64,000 bases of DNA from Perilla frutescens. Its lineage: Eukaryota > Streptophyta > Magnoliopsida > Lamiales > Lamiaceae. Positions 47,083 to 57,080 of this stretch are shown piece by piece. Numbering within the stretch: the stretch's first letter is position 1; each line of letters opens with the position of its first letter. The stretch covers positions 38,320,501 through 38,384,500 of the forward strand of contig BRKX01000004.1 of NCBI GenBank assembly GCA_026008535.1, written 5' to 3'. The position numbers were made by a program, and so were the translations under genes. The notes beneath the pieces were generated by a model that ran no database searches, was not told the DNA's origin, and saw only the letters and a list, made by a program, of their open reading frames with translations.

Positions 47083-48105
47083 TGTTAGAATTAGTTATCA
47101 TAAACACTGAAAATAGACACAGAAACGTAATGTCAAACTCAATGTTACAGATAGTTGATTCACTATTTGTAACATAGAATGCTGAAATTTAAACTCAATA
47201 ACACAAAGATAAATTTTAAATCACACACAACATGTATGTGATTGCCATAGGGCGAAATTATGCTTCTATGAGCCAACACAAATGTTTAGTTGATGATGTC
47301 AGACGCTGAGCTCTTGACACATCAAACAAAATACATGAATCCTATTCTAGTTTTAAACTAAATCAAATTCAAACAAAAATACAAATCAACCTACCGTTAA
47401 TTTGTAGACAAACTAACAATGATTTCACAACCTTCTATCTATCCTAGATTGTACAATCTATTCTCATGAATTGATTGAACAACTATGAACTTCAAAGAGA
47501 AAGAAGAATGAAAGAAGAAAGAAATCTAAATGCTAAGTTTGTGACTCGAGCTTTTCAATCTTCACACACAACGGTAAGATAAGTTATGCTCGAATAAATC
47601 TCCTCAAGTGTGGTTCTTGCTCCTTTAATAAGCTTTTCCTCACTTGAGTTGAACAAGGTCCACGTTCATCTTCTAGATCGTGTGTGAGAGTTCAATAACC
47701 GCCATCCACTTCATGTCTTGGAGAAAACCATTCCATATTGTGGCAAGAGAGAACAACCCACGACCTAAACCAATTCTTTTCTTTTTCTCCTTCATGTTGA
47801 ACTTCAAAATAAGTGGTTAAAAAGAAGATAACTATAAACCTAAAAAATAGGAGATAGAGTTTGACTAGTTCGAACTCTATTTAACTAGTAATATATCTAA
47901 TATGTATATATCCGTTTATTTGAAATATTAATTTCGTGGATATATACATAATCTAAGATATACAAAAAATAATTTATTAAAGAATAAAATAAATAAAACA
48001 AGGAAATGATAAGATTAATCACGACTATATCACAGAAAATGTCGTAGGGAGTCTGTATGACATTGCGTTCAACATTGAATCATCAATGTCAGACAGTACT
48101 CAACA
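47083..48105 (-). repeat. Sirevirus 5' LTR, intact
   Basis: 1,023 bp, TG..CA. It contains the uninterrupted versions of both sites hit in the 3' LTR: the chromovirus target (ccatattgtggcaagag, about 47733-47749) and the copia-LTR target (about 47808-47822). TSD gttag follows at 48106-48110. Confidence 0.9.
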
Positions 48106-48110
48106 GTTAG

Positions 48111-48480
48111 CGTACTTATTAATGTCCTAGCAATAGACTTATCAGCTATTTGGGAGTGCTCTCCCACTAACCCCATAAATTCTTTAGCACTTTCGATTTT
48201 GGGGAGAGCTGTCTTAATACTGTATGCGACAATCATTCTCATGAACATTAGGCTGAGTCTATTAGATCTTTCCCAATTTTTATAATGGGCTTTCTGTTCA
48301 TTGTTGCTAGTATCAATAATAGCAGCAGGCTTCTATTCCATAATAGCATGGCTAGGATCCAAAATACCAAAATGGAATTGAACTTGCTCATTCCAGTCAG
48401 AGAAGTAAAGCCCATTAAATATGGCACAGACAATACATGAGAATTCAAAGAATTAGGAACAAGTACTGAATAATAAAATT
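48111..48480 (-). pseudogene. old Ty1/copia gag, N-terminal part
   Basis: The minus strand reads VQFHFGILDPSHAIME, then a stop (TAG about 48335-48333), then HYKNWERSNRLSLMFM and IADKSIARTLI, joining the gag piece at 19884 across the Sirevirus. Together these make a typical copia gag N-terminus. The true start and leader are not certain. Confidence 0.75.
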
Positions 48481-48577
48481 TTTACAGAAGTGTTTTGAGA
48501 CATAAAACACATGCTACATATATAATCAATTCAAGTAACAATTAAAGTATATTATGCAATTAACTGCAACTAACACA

Positions 48578-49960
48578 TGTCACTGCAATATAGTAAGTGA
48601 ATCGAGTATCGTATCCACATGGACTGTAAATTCAACCACACTAAGTACTAAGCTAACAGGTTTCTATTATTCAGGCTACCTAATTCTTGGGGTGAGTTAA
48701 TCCTAGACAAAAATTCAAATTAAACTAAAATAAGTAATTAAGAAATAGACAAAACGAAATCACAAAACTAAAATACTTAAAAGAATCAGACAATCAATTA
48801 AAAGATTAATCCTAGGGAATGCAATGCACATGTATCCGTTATGTACTAATCGAATTCTAACAGTTCCCAATTTTAATCCAATTATTGGTGGAGGATCATA
48901 AATGTTGCTACCTATCTCCGCCGGGTCTCAAGGTAGTCGTGGATTAACAAATTAACTATCACTCTGATCTTTGGATTAATTGTTAATTCCCAATAGATCA
49001 ACAGATTTAAAACCTCCTACAGATTCCACAGAACGTGTATCAAATCATTCAATTTAATCCCACTAATTAATTATCTCCGCCAGGACTCAAATTAATTAGC
49101 TAGCATACAATGACTATGGCCTTAATCATGCATGAGAAATCTAAACTTGAATGTTTGAATACAATAATCAGAAGGGAAAAATAACAGAACTAAAATCAAT
49201 TTATAACTTCAACATGTTTGCAAACCCTAGAATTAATAGGAGTCTAGCCGTTCATAATAAAACTACAATCTAATGAAAAGAAAGAATGAATTACAAAAGT
49301 CATGACGAAATTAAACTAAAAACATAAAACAACTTATGCCGAAAGTTTGAATCTTCAATCTCTGTCTTTCTCCGTCTTCACAGCTCTTTTCTGCTCTCTT
49401 ATAGGGTAAAAGTGTGTATTTTTCATCCAAATAAGAGCCTTAAATAGTTGAGACAAGTTTGGATGGGTTTTGGAGTCAAACAAGAAAAGAGGTCAAAATC
49501 CGCCCAAAATCGACTCTTAACGCACGGGCCGTGCGCTAAGGATGTTCTCGCGCACGTGTTGTGCGCCAATTTCTGAACTTTTTCGCCTTAGTCGCGCATG
49601 GGCCGTGCGTGAAGGTGGCTTCTTGCACGGGCCGTGCGCCAATTTCTGCCGCCCGACACTCCTCACCGTTTTACTCGGTTCTTGCTCGTTTCTCATCCGA
49701 TTGACCCGATTCAAGTTGTAACGCGCTCCTAACTCGATCATCTATCTTTTTAGGTACTTTCCAAGCTCATTTGAATCTCATAAAATAATTGGCATTAAAT
49801 CCCTTCAAAATGAGCAAAAACGTGACGTTGCACAACATATGAAAAACTATGCGCAACTTCTCAATATATGCATGCAATGCACAAGAACTACCATCCAAAA
49901 ATACCTCAAAATACATGAAAAACCCATGTTTATCAATGATCTCCTTTGGGTGATACATCA
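48578..49960 (-). mobile_element. solo LTR, Athila-type, 1,383 bp
   Basis: On the plus strand it runs TGTCACTG...GATACATCA, flanked by acaca at 48573-48577 and 49961-49965. It contains the phrase cgtatccaca and repeated gcgcacgggccgtgcgc-type palindromes (49515-49645) that I associate with Athila-lineage LTRs. Layout and length parallel the LTR at 3492-4835. It was inserted into the old copia. Boundaries rest on the TG/CA ends and a low-complexity TSD. Confidence 0.65.
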
Positions 49961-49965
49961 ACACA

Positions 49966-50801
49966 CAACATACAACATAATGATGCTAATAAAAATTTTA
50001 ACATTCTTTTGTAATAAAACATGCACCAATTAGAATTATTTACTACCTATGGGTATATAAATAAACCAATAGTGCACATTTATTATCCACAATTATATTC
50101 ATTAATTATAAAGATAAATAATCAACCTTTGGGTGATCCATAAATGACTTATAATAACGGATTTCAATTTGCGCAATCATCAAACATAATATTTAGCATC
50201 CATTATTTTATGGATAATTGAATAACTCAACATTAATCTGGAACCAAATGAATATACAAGTTTGACCACTTTGGTGATTAACAAACTTTCATAATATTTA
50301 ACTCCAAAACATTCACGTAAATGAACATACATTAAACATTATTATCTACTAATAAAACCTTCTTAGTAGATAGGTGAACTAACCCAGAAGATTAAACATA
50401 ATACAGTAAGTTCATGATATGAAATAGTTCAGTTCACGTTATCTGGATAATGAGATAACATTAAGCAGACTACATCATTACCAACCAACATTCTGGATAT
50501 TTAAACTATTTATTAAAAACATTAAATATCATGCAATTTGATATATTCAAAACCATTCCGGTAATTAAAGCTTTACGGAAAAAACACGAAACACATTTAT
50601 GACTAAAATAAAATAATATCTGCAATCAGTTTCGTCCACAAAATCGATTTGCCAACATATGAATTTGTAATTTTCACAATTGATCTCGTGAGTTTATTTC
50701 GATAACTCAAAATATCGAAAATTGTAGTGGAAAATTGTAATTCCCAAAATTATAATTAGGGTTATATAAATTGGGAAAGCGTCATTAGTAGAGAATCATA
50801 A
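49966..50801 (-). other. probable leader region of the old copia element
   Basis: Noncoding, AT-rich sequence between the gag start and the Mutator-like insertion; it continues after that insertion to the primer site. No ORF is supported. Confidence 0.4.
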
Positions 50802-50810
50802 TTTCATAAA
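50802..50810. other. 9-bp target duplication tttcataaa (left)
   Basis: Perfect partner at 52644-52652, directly outside the two ends of the Mutator-like element. Nine base pairs is the Mutator-superfamily TSD length. Confidence 0.9.
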
Positions 50811-52363
50811 GACAAAAATTTGTATGAGACCGTCTAACGGATCCTTATGTTAGACGAGTCAAAATCCGCCCCAAGACCCGCCCCATGCGCTATGCATTTT
50901 TTTTTGGGGGGGCCTTTTTTCGGCTGCTGGGCTGGGCCTAAGCCCTTTTTCCCTTCTTTCTTCTTCTTTCTTTCTTTCTTTCTTTTCTTCTCCTTGTTTT
51001 TGGGCTCTTGGGCTGTTTTGCTTTCTTTCTTTCCTTTTTTTTTTTTTTTTTCTTTCTTCTCTTTTTGGTTTCGTTTCCCTTTTTCTTCTTTCTTCTTCTT
51101 TTTTTCTTTCTTTTTTCTCATTTTTTTCGTCTCTTTCTTTTTCTTTTCTTTTTTTTAATAATTATAATATAGTCATTTCAGGGTATACATTTATTTTTTA
51201 AAAAATATTTTTTTTTCTTGGCGGTTCACTAAAAAAGTTTCATTAATTATAAGGTAAAGTATCATTAACTATGAGTGGAGTATATCATTAACCAAAGTAT
51301 CATTATTTATAAGGTGAAGTATTATTAACTCACACATGAGTATCATTATTTATGGGGTGAAGTGGAGTTTCATTACTATGGAAAAAAGTATCACTAATTA
51401 CAAAAGAAAGTATCACTAATTGAAGAAAAGTATCACTAATTGCAAAGAAAGTATCACTAATTGAAGAAAAGTATCACTAGTGGCATAAGAAAGTATCACT
51501 AATTAGAAGAAATGTATCACTAATTGCAGAAGAAAGTATCACTAATTAGAAAGAAAAGTATCACTAATTGAAGAAAAGTATCACTAATGGCAGAAGAAAG
51601 TATCACTAATTAGAAGAAAAGTATCACTAATTGCAGAAGAAAATATCACTAATTAGAAGAAAGTATCACTACTTAGAAAGAAAAGTATCACTAATTGCAA
51701 AGAAAGTATCACTAATTGAAGAAAAGTATCACTGGTGGCATAAGAAAGTATCACTAATTAGAAGAAAGGTATCACTAATTGCAGAAGAAAGTATCACTAA
51801 TTAGAAAGAAAAGTATCATTAATTACAAAAAAAATATCACTAATTGAAGAAAAGTATCACTAATGGCAGAAGAAAGTATCACTAATTAGAAGAAAAGTAT
51901 CACTAATTGTAGAAGAAAATATCACTAATTAGAAAGAAAAATATCACTAATTGCAGAAGAAAATATCACTATTAGTGATGCTTCATTTTTTATTACTAGT
52001 GATACTTACTTCATAATTAATGATACTTCTTTGTTGTTAATTTAACGATTAATGCTTAATCATCGGTAATTTTCATTTTAATGAAAATATAACTTTTATC
52101 TTGTGAAGTATCATTAACATTGATATGAAGTATCATTAATAAAATCATTACAAAAAAAACACACAACTTCTAATCATTCATAATGAAGCGTAAATTGGAG
52201 TTGAAAAAAAATTGCTCAAAAAAAGAAAAAAAAAGTGTATAAATGTGCTCCCAAAAAAAAAGAAAAAAGTGTATAAATGTGCTAAAAAAAAAAGAAAAAA
52301 AAAGTGTATAAATGAGCTCCCAAAAAAAAGAAAAAAAAGTGTATAAATCGTTAATTGGAATTG

Positions 52364-52412
<49 letters not shown>

Positions 52413-52643
52413 GTGTGCCGTGCGTGTGACTGTGTGAGAGAAAGAGGGGGTGAGGGTGGGGGTGGGGGTGGCTAGGGTGGGGTGGGGCCCTTGAAAAAAA
52501 AAAAAAAAAAGTCAGCGTGTGTTAGAGGGAGAGAGTGGGGGTGGGGCTAGGTGCCAACGAAAAAAAAAAAAATTAGATGCGGGTCGGGTTAGGATCCGTC
52601 TAACGGAAGTGACCCGTTAGACCGTCCTATAGGAGTGTGCCCC
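50811..52643. mobile_element. non-autonomous Mutator-like element 1 (1,833 bp) with internal satellite
   Basis: The left end starts gacaaaaatttgtatgagac; the right end, reverse complemented, starts ggggcacactcctatagg and converges on cgtctaacgg in both ends. A 9-bp TSD flanks it. Inside are a polypyrimidine tract (50930-51150), an array of about 45 degenerate copies of agtatcactaatt (51240-51985), a short region with the motif inverted (51965-52140), four A-rich ~40-bp units ending gtgtataaat(g/c) (52205-52350) and a GA run (about 52369-52409). No transposase is present. It is homologous to the element at 57081-58474. Confidence 0.85.
51240..52150. repeat. GTATCACTAATT array inside Mutator-like element 1
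   Basis: A core of agtatcacta(a)tt is joined by short variable purine-rich linkers (gcagaagaa, agaag, agaaagaa), giving an irregular period of about 15-22 bp. Near 51965 the orientation flips (attagtgatg, actagtgatact), so the array can fold back on itself. Confidence 0.9.
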
Positions 52644-52794
52644 TTTCATAAAACATGCTCTGATACCACATGTAAAAAAGAAAAAAATTAGATGCGGGTC
52701 GGGTTAGGATCCGTCTAACGGAAGCGACCCGTTAGACCGTCCTATAGGAGTGTGCCTCTTTCATAAAACATGCTCTGATACCACATGTAAAAAT
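52565..52794. repeat. 115-bp tandem duplication spanning the right end of Mutator-like element 1
   Basis: Units of about 115 bp (52565-52679, 52680-52794), each carrying the right terminus, the tttcataaa site and the copia primer site gctctgatacca. They differ by about two bases (gaagtg/gaagcg, gcccc/gcctc). The duplication therefore followed the insertion. Confidence 0.85.
52772..52783 (-). other. primer-binding site of the old copia (initiator Met tRNA)
   Basis: The minus strand reads TGGTATCAGAGC; a duplicate copy lies 115 bp upstream at 52657-52668. Confidence 0.8.
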
Positions 52795-53313
52795 ATTCTA
52801 GTTTTCTACAGTACTTTATGAGAAAATTACATGATCTTGAAATTAATGATTCTCACATAATTATATAATTGATAGAAAACTGTGTACCCTTTTCCATGAT
52901 CAAATATGTAATTGTACCGATAAATTTCTTGAGAAGAACAGTAAATCGGTGTTTCACCTCCTTAATTATCTTTCTATTCTCTATCGTGATGGATAGGGTT
53001 TTAGAGAATATCTTTTTATATTAGGAAGTGGACCCAGTTTTACAGTAATGGGTTGTTATTCTCCATAAGCCCACTATTCTCATCAAATAGCGAATATAAT
53101 AAAACTGCTTCATAATAACCCGAATATAATTTAGTCCATAATTAATCAATTATTTATTTATTAGTCTTTAGTAAGCCACATGACTTAACATGAGACATAA
53201 ATAATCTTATGTGATATTGAACCTTATAAACTAATTGATTCTGCTTGCATCGACAAAGAAAAATTGAAAAAAAACAAAAAGAATTTTACCTACCCATCGT
53301 CCATTGGGTAACA
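52786..53313 (-). repeat. old copia 5' LTR (approximate)
   Basis: Begins TGTAAAAATATT two bases after the primer site and runs to a plausible end at ttgggtaaca, giving TG..CA and 528 bp. The 3' LTR is not present in the window, so the outer edge is a guess. Confidence 0.5.
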
Positions 53314-54840
53314 TAAATGCAATCAAAATATTATATTATAAGTTATGTAATATTTATTTGTATACAACGTTCGTAGTAGTATTTTACACTATCATCATCT
53401 TTACGAATACTTTCAAACTAGCATGACTTGTGACTCGTGAAATAATTATGTATAACTGACCATGACTAATGAAATATATATATGAACAGAGATTATAACA
53501 ATAACTTATATTTCAGTTTAAATGTTTTAAAATTTGTATTTTTTTATAGATTTGTTTGATTTAACTCTTAAGAAATTGATATTATGTTTTATGTAAAATA
53601 AATGTAGTCAAAATAAGCTTAATAAATATACATTGAAACATAAAAAAAAAAAAAAAATCAATTTAAGAAACTATGTTAATGCAGCTTATGTATCTTCATT
53701 TTATTTGCATTACAATATGGTTGATTATACTTTAGTATCCAACATTGAGCACTTTTATGCTTGTATTTTAAAATTTCAAAATTTACATGTTGATATGATA
53801 CATTTGCACAAATTAATGTTTATAGTGATATAACAATTTCACGGATTGACAAATGTGAACGTTAACTGCTAAAAATTGTGGAGAGCAACAACAACAACAT
53901 CCAATATTTGTACAAATAGAATAAGCTAATATGTTTATGTATAATTTTTAAAAAGTTTTGGGCAAAAGTGTAAAATCGCCAATATATGAGAAGCCGAAAA
54001 ATTGTTCTAGTTCCATAAGTGTTCATCTGTGCAAACAATATATGTTAACATGTAATTTTTTAAAAATTTGGGATAAAAATGTAAAAATGTCCAATTTTCG
54101 GGCAATAAAGTGTATTGAACCCTATAAAATATGTTAACTATGATTGTATATCCAATAACATTAGACTATACTTTTTTCAAAACTAATATAATAGACTGTA
54201 TGAATTCATAAATATCAATCTCTGTGTTATTTAATTATTCATTTAATTAAAATGTTAAATTATTAAGTATATCATGTTCAATATAATTAAAAAATATTAT
54301 AAATGTTATATGTATACGTATAAAATATAATAAAACATGTTACCGATTATGATGTTTTACAAAATACTTTACTTAAGTTTTTTATTTAATGTATTTAATA
54401 TGTGTTGGTGATTATTTCACATAATAAAATCTACCGAGAATTATTAATCACTTCCTAATATGCAAAACCTCTCATAATTATTTGTTCGTGCAAATATATT
54501 TTGAATGTTATATATATAAAAAAAAAATATGTTATTGAATATACTATAAATGAATTCTAAAAAAAATGTGTGTGACTTGTATGTGAGAGAGAGAGAGAGA
54601 GACAAAAAAGTATTATAATTTTTTATTTATAAAAAAATATAGATGATTTGATGCTTTTGAGAGAGAAATATTTTTGGAGAGAACTCCATTTTATAGAATT
54701 ATATAGATGGCCGAAGGGGGAGGGGAAGGGGAAAGGACAGGGCAAGGGGCACGGGCATGTTTTTTTTTTTCCCCTTTATTTCTTCTTCTTTTCGATTATT
54801 TTCATTTTTTTTATTTTTTTAAAAATATTTTATTTCATCA
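53314..54840. other. AT-rich noncoding region
   Basis: No coding region, repeat family or RNA gene recognised. A short GA run is at 54584-54602 and a G-rich stretch at 54716-54755. A predicted ORF at 53633 starts in a poly-A run and shows no family resemblance. Confidence 0.5.
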
Positions 54841-54841
54841 C

Positions 54842-55330
54842 AATTAATTAGCGAGCACAGTGCACAAGCTCAAGCGTTAGTATCGGGTGGGTACATTACG
54901 CGAGATGTCGGATAAAAAAATTTAATTAACTCAATTTAATTTTAGGGTTTACTAATTCTATTTAGGTTTATATTGATTTAAAAAAAATTAATTATAGAGA
55001 ATAATGTACGAGTTCACATGTTAGTGTCGGATGAGTACTCTAGGTGAGATGTTGGATAAAAAATTAAATTAATTCAATTTAATTTTAAGGTTCACTAGTT
55101 CAATTTAGCATGTATATTTATTTAAAAAAAATTAATTATCAAGCGCAGTGCACGAGCCCACACATTAGCATCAGGCGAGTGCATTGTCAAGATACCGGAT
55201 AAAAAAAATTAAATTCATTTAATTTAATTTTAGGGTATATATTTATTTTAAAAAAAAATTAATTATCAATCGTAGTGCACGAGCCCACACGTTAGCGTCA
55301 GACGAGCGAACTGCGCAATACGTCGAATAA
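54842..55330. repeat. tandem repeat, four units of about 128-145 bp
   Basis: Each unit has the landmarks ttaatta, gcacagtgcacgagc-like, cacacgttagcgtc-like and cggataaaaaa, followed by aatttaattttaggg. Units start at about 54842, 54987, 55131 and 55259. They differ by many substitutions, so the array is old. Confidence 0.75.
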
Positions 55331-55504
55331 AATAAATTAATTCAAATATATATATACATACATATATATATATATATGCGTGTGTGTGTGTGAAAAACAA
55401 AACAAGAAGAAAATTAAAAATTGAAAAAAAGGAAAGTAAAAGAGAAAGGGAAATTACCGAATGAAAAAATAAAAAAGAAAAAGAAAAAAGAAGAAGAGAC
55501 AACC

Positions 55505-55571
55505 TTCTTTATTTAAATTAGATCGGTCTAATGGATTGAGATCTATTAAATCGTCACATGGGAGACCTCTC
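55505..55571. mobile_element. diverged terminus related to the Mutator-like family
   Basis: gatcggtctaatggattgag followed by atcgtcacatgggagacct aligns with the right terminus of element 1 (gatccgtctaacggaagtg, ccgtcctataggagtgtgcc). The corresponding left end is not recognised. Confidence 0.45.
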
Positions 55572-55651
55572 CAACAAAATAAAGTCCAAGGCAAACACTT
55601 TCATGCATCAATTGTAAATAAGGCATATTTAAGACGGATATGGTCAACCCG

Positions 55652-55693
<42 letters not shown>
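55652..55693. repeat. poly-A run of 42 bases
   Basis: Uninterrupted A tract. It could be a retroposon tail or slippage; no retroposon body is recognised upstream. Confidence 0.9.
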
Positions 55694-55694
<1 letters not shown>

Positions 55695-55859
55695 AATTCC
55701 GGTAAAATCAGTACCATCTGCAACACTAAAAAATATCATTCAAAATTCAAAAAGTATCACCTGCATTATTAAAAAGTAATGCGTCTGGTAGTTATCTTAT
55801 ATTAGTTTATCTAGTTCAAATTGTGATTTTTTCATTCCAATTAATGTTTAGAGTTTAGG

Positions 55860-56215
55860 AATTCAAGATTTTTTTGGGGGTTCATGGTTTTTAAGGTTCT
55901 TGGTTTTTTTTTAGGGATTTATTTTGTATTTTTTAGGGGGTGGGTTTAGGGGTTTATTTTGTGCTTTTTAGAATTTTTTGGGGGGTTTTTTGGGGTTTAT
56001 TTTATGTTTTTTAGGGGTTTTAGGGGGCTATTTTTAGGGGTTTATTTTGTGTTTTTTAGGATTTTTTGGAGGTGTTTATAGGGTTTATTTTGTGTTCTTT
56101 AGGATTTTTTTTTAGGGGGGAGGGGGGTTTAAGGATTTATTTTGTGTTTTTTAGGGTTTTTAATTCCATTTTATGATATAAATTCATATTCATTTCAAAC
56201 AAATTAAATTAGTTT
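55860..56215. repeat. G/T-rich degenerate tandem repeat
   Basis: The phrase gggtttattttgtgttttttagg recurs five to six times at about 45-65-bp spacing between 55880 and 56160, with runs of G and T between. No coding. Confidence 0.75.
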
Positions 56216-56233
56216 ATTTTAATTTTAGGGTTT
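56216..56233. other. 18-bp target duplication (left) of the LINE
   Basis: attttaattttagggttt, repeated at 56784-56801 on the other side of the LINE fragment. Confidence 0.85.
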
Positions 56234-56783
56234 TTTTTTTTTACGAAAACACCCCTAAGGGTGGGGCATTCGGCACCATGCCCAGCCTGTGAATAAATAA
56301 AGCAACATCTCGTACAATGTCATGGGCGGGATATGTTCCAGAAGTGAACATATTCCTAACCAATCACGGGAAAATGAAAGCAGAAAAATAAACAGAGGAG
56401 ATGCATCCACACCTCGGATACTAACTCCAACAATAAAAGAAGCACTAAAACGTGGAGCACAGCCACAAACAAACTGAGACTCCAAACAGACAAACAAACT
56501 AAAATAATAAAATATGACAAACATAAGAAACGCGATCCTCATCAATGATACCTTAATCTGAAGTTGGGATAACCCAACTGATCCATCCGTACCAGGGAGA
56601 GCAGATAAGTAGGAGCTGAAACATCATCAAAGAAAGTCAATACCGAGGTCTGGGCCCCTCTACCAGCAAGGAAGTCAGCCGCCCGGTTCCCCTCACGAGG
56701 TATGTGCGTGAACCGAACATGCCGACCTCTACACAACAGTCTGATGGAAGTGAGCGTGTGTCGGGTCACAGCCGAATCCTGAT
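56234..56783 (-). mobile_element. 5'-truncated LINE (L1-type non-LTR retrotransposon)
   Basis: A minus-strand 3' end of about 550 bp. It has a coding remnant at 56769-56542, an untranslated tail with termination in the tgtgaataaataaagc region, and a poly-A (plus-strand T run, 56234-56242). The 18-bp TSD confirms target-primed insertion. It interrupts the AT-rich tttagggttt repeat region. Confidence 0.85.
56542..56783 (-). pseudogene. LINE RNase H C-terminus
   Basis: The motif RFTHIPREGNRAADFLAGRGA is the C-terminal RNase H signature found at the end of plant L1 ORF2 (His-x-x-R-x-x-N-x-x-A-D). The rest of ORF2 is missing by 5' truncation at 56783. The reading frame ends at a stop near 56544. 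Confidence 0.85.
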
Positions 56784-56801
56784 ATTTTAATTTTAGGGTT
56801 T

Positions 56802-57071
56802 ACTAATGTTATTTTAGGGTATAATTTTTTTGAGAACAAAAGAAAAGAAACAAAAAAAATCAAATCGAAAAAAGGAAAAAAAGGAGAAAAACGTCCACAA
56901 AAAAAAAATGAACAGTGACAGGCGCGTGACGCCCACGCGCCGCGCGTGGGAGCCACGCGTCTGCCGCAAATAGTCTTAATAAGGGCTGTTGCACAGAATA
57001 CCTTCTCAAAACCCAATAACCCAGATAGCATGTTTAATTTTACCTATTTAATTTCAACAAACGCAAGTACA
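56802..57071. other. spacer without recognised feature
   Basis: A-rich stretch, then a GC-rich palindrome-like segment (cgcccacgcgccgcgcgtggg, near 56930-56950) that could form a hairpin. No gene. Confidence 0.5.
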
Positions 57072-57080
57072 AATCCTAAA

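Larger units (their letters stand above)
19890..48105 (-). mobile_element. Sirevirus-type Ty1/copia element with nested insertions and tandem duplication
   Basis: The element is on the minus strand. Its 5' LTR is 48105-47083 and its initiator-Met primer site 47080-47069. Gag runs from 47018 to about 45100, protease and GAG-pre-integrase from about 45110 to 44604, RT/RNase H from 44317 to 42725, and the env-position ORF from 41276 to 39882. The polypurine tract is 39193-39182. The 3' LTR is in pieces at 39181-38891, 37454-37376 and 20546-19890, about 1,027 bp against 1,023 bp for the intact 5' LTR. TSD gttag flanks both ends. The two-knuckle gag and RT motifs fit the Sirevirus lineage. The integrase core is deleted and several stops are present, so it is non-autonomous. 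Confidence 0.9.

Noticed and set aside
50834..51158. Long ORFs on both strands (Lys/Glu-rich one way, Phe/Ser-rich the other)
   Set aside because: They are translations of a polypyrimidine tract inside the Mutator-like element, and the same occurs at 57094-57462. No protein-like composition.
51240..52000. Regularly spaced repeats looking like a CRISPR array
   Set aside because: The repeat core is about 13 bp with short purine-rich linkers that are themselves repeated, in a plant transposon. There are no unique spacers and no cas genes.
53633..53833. 66-codon ORF
   Set aside because: It begins in a poly-A run, is AT-driven, has no recognisable motif and no supporting context.
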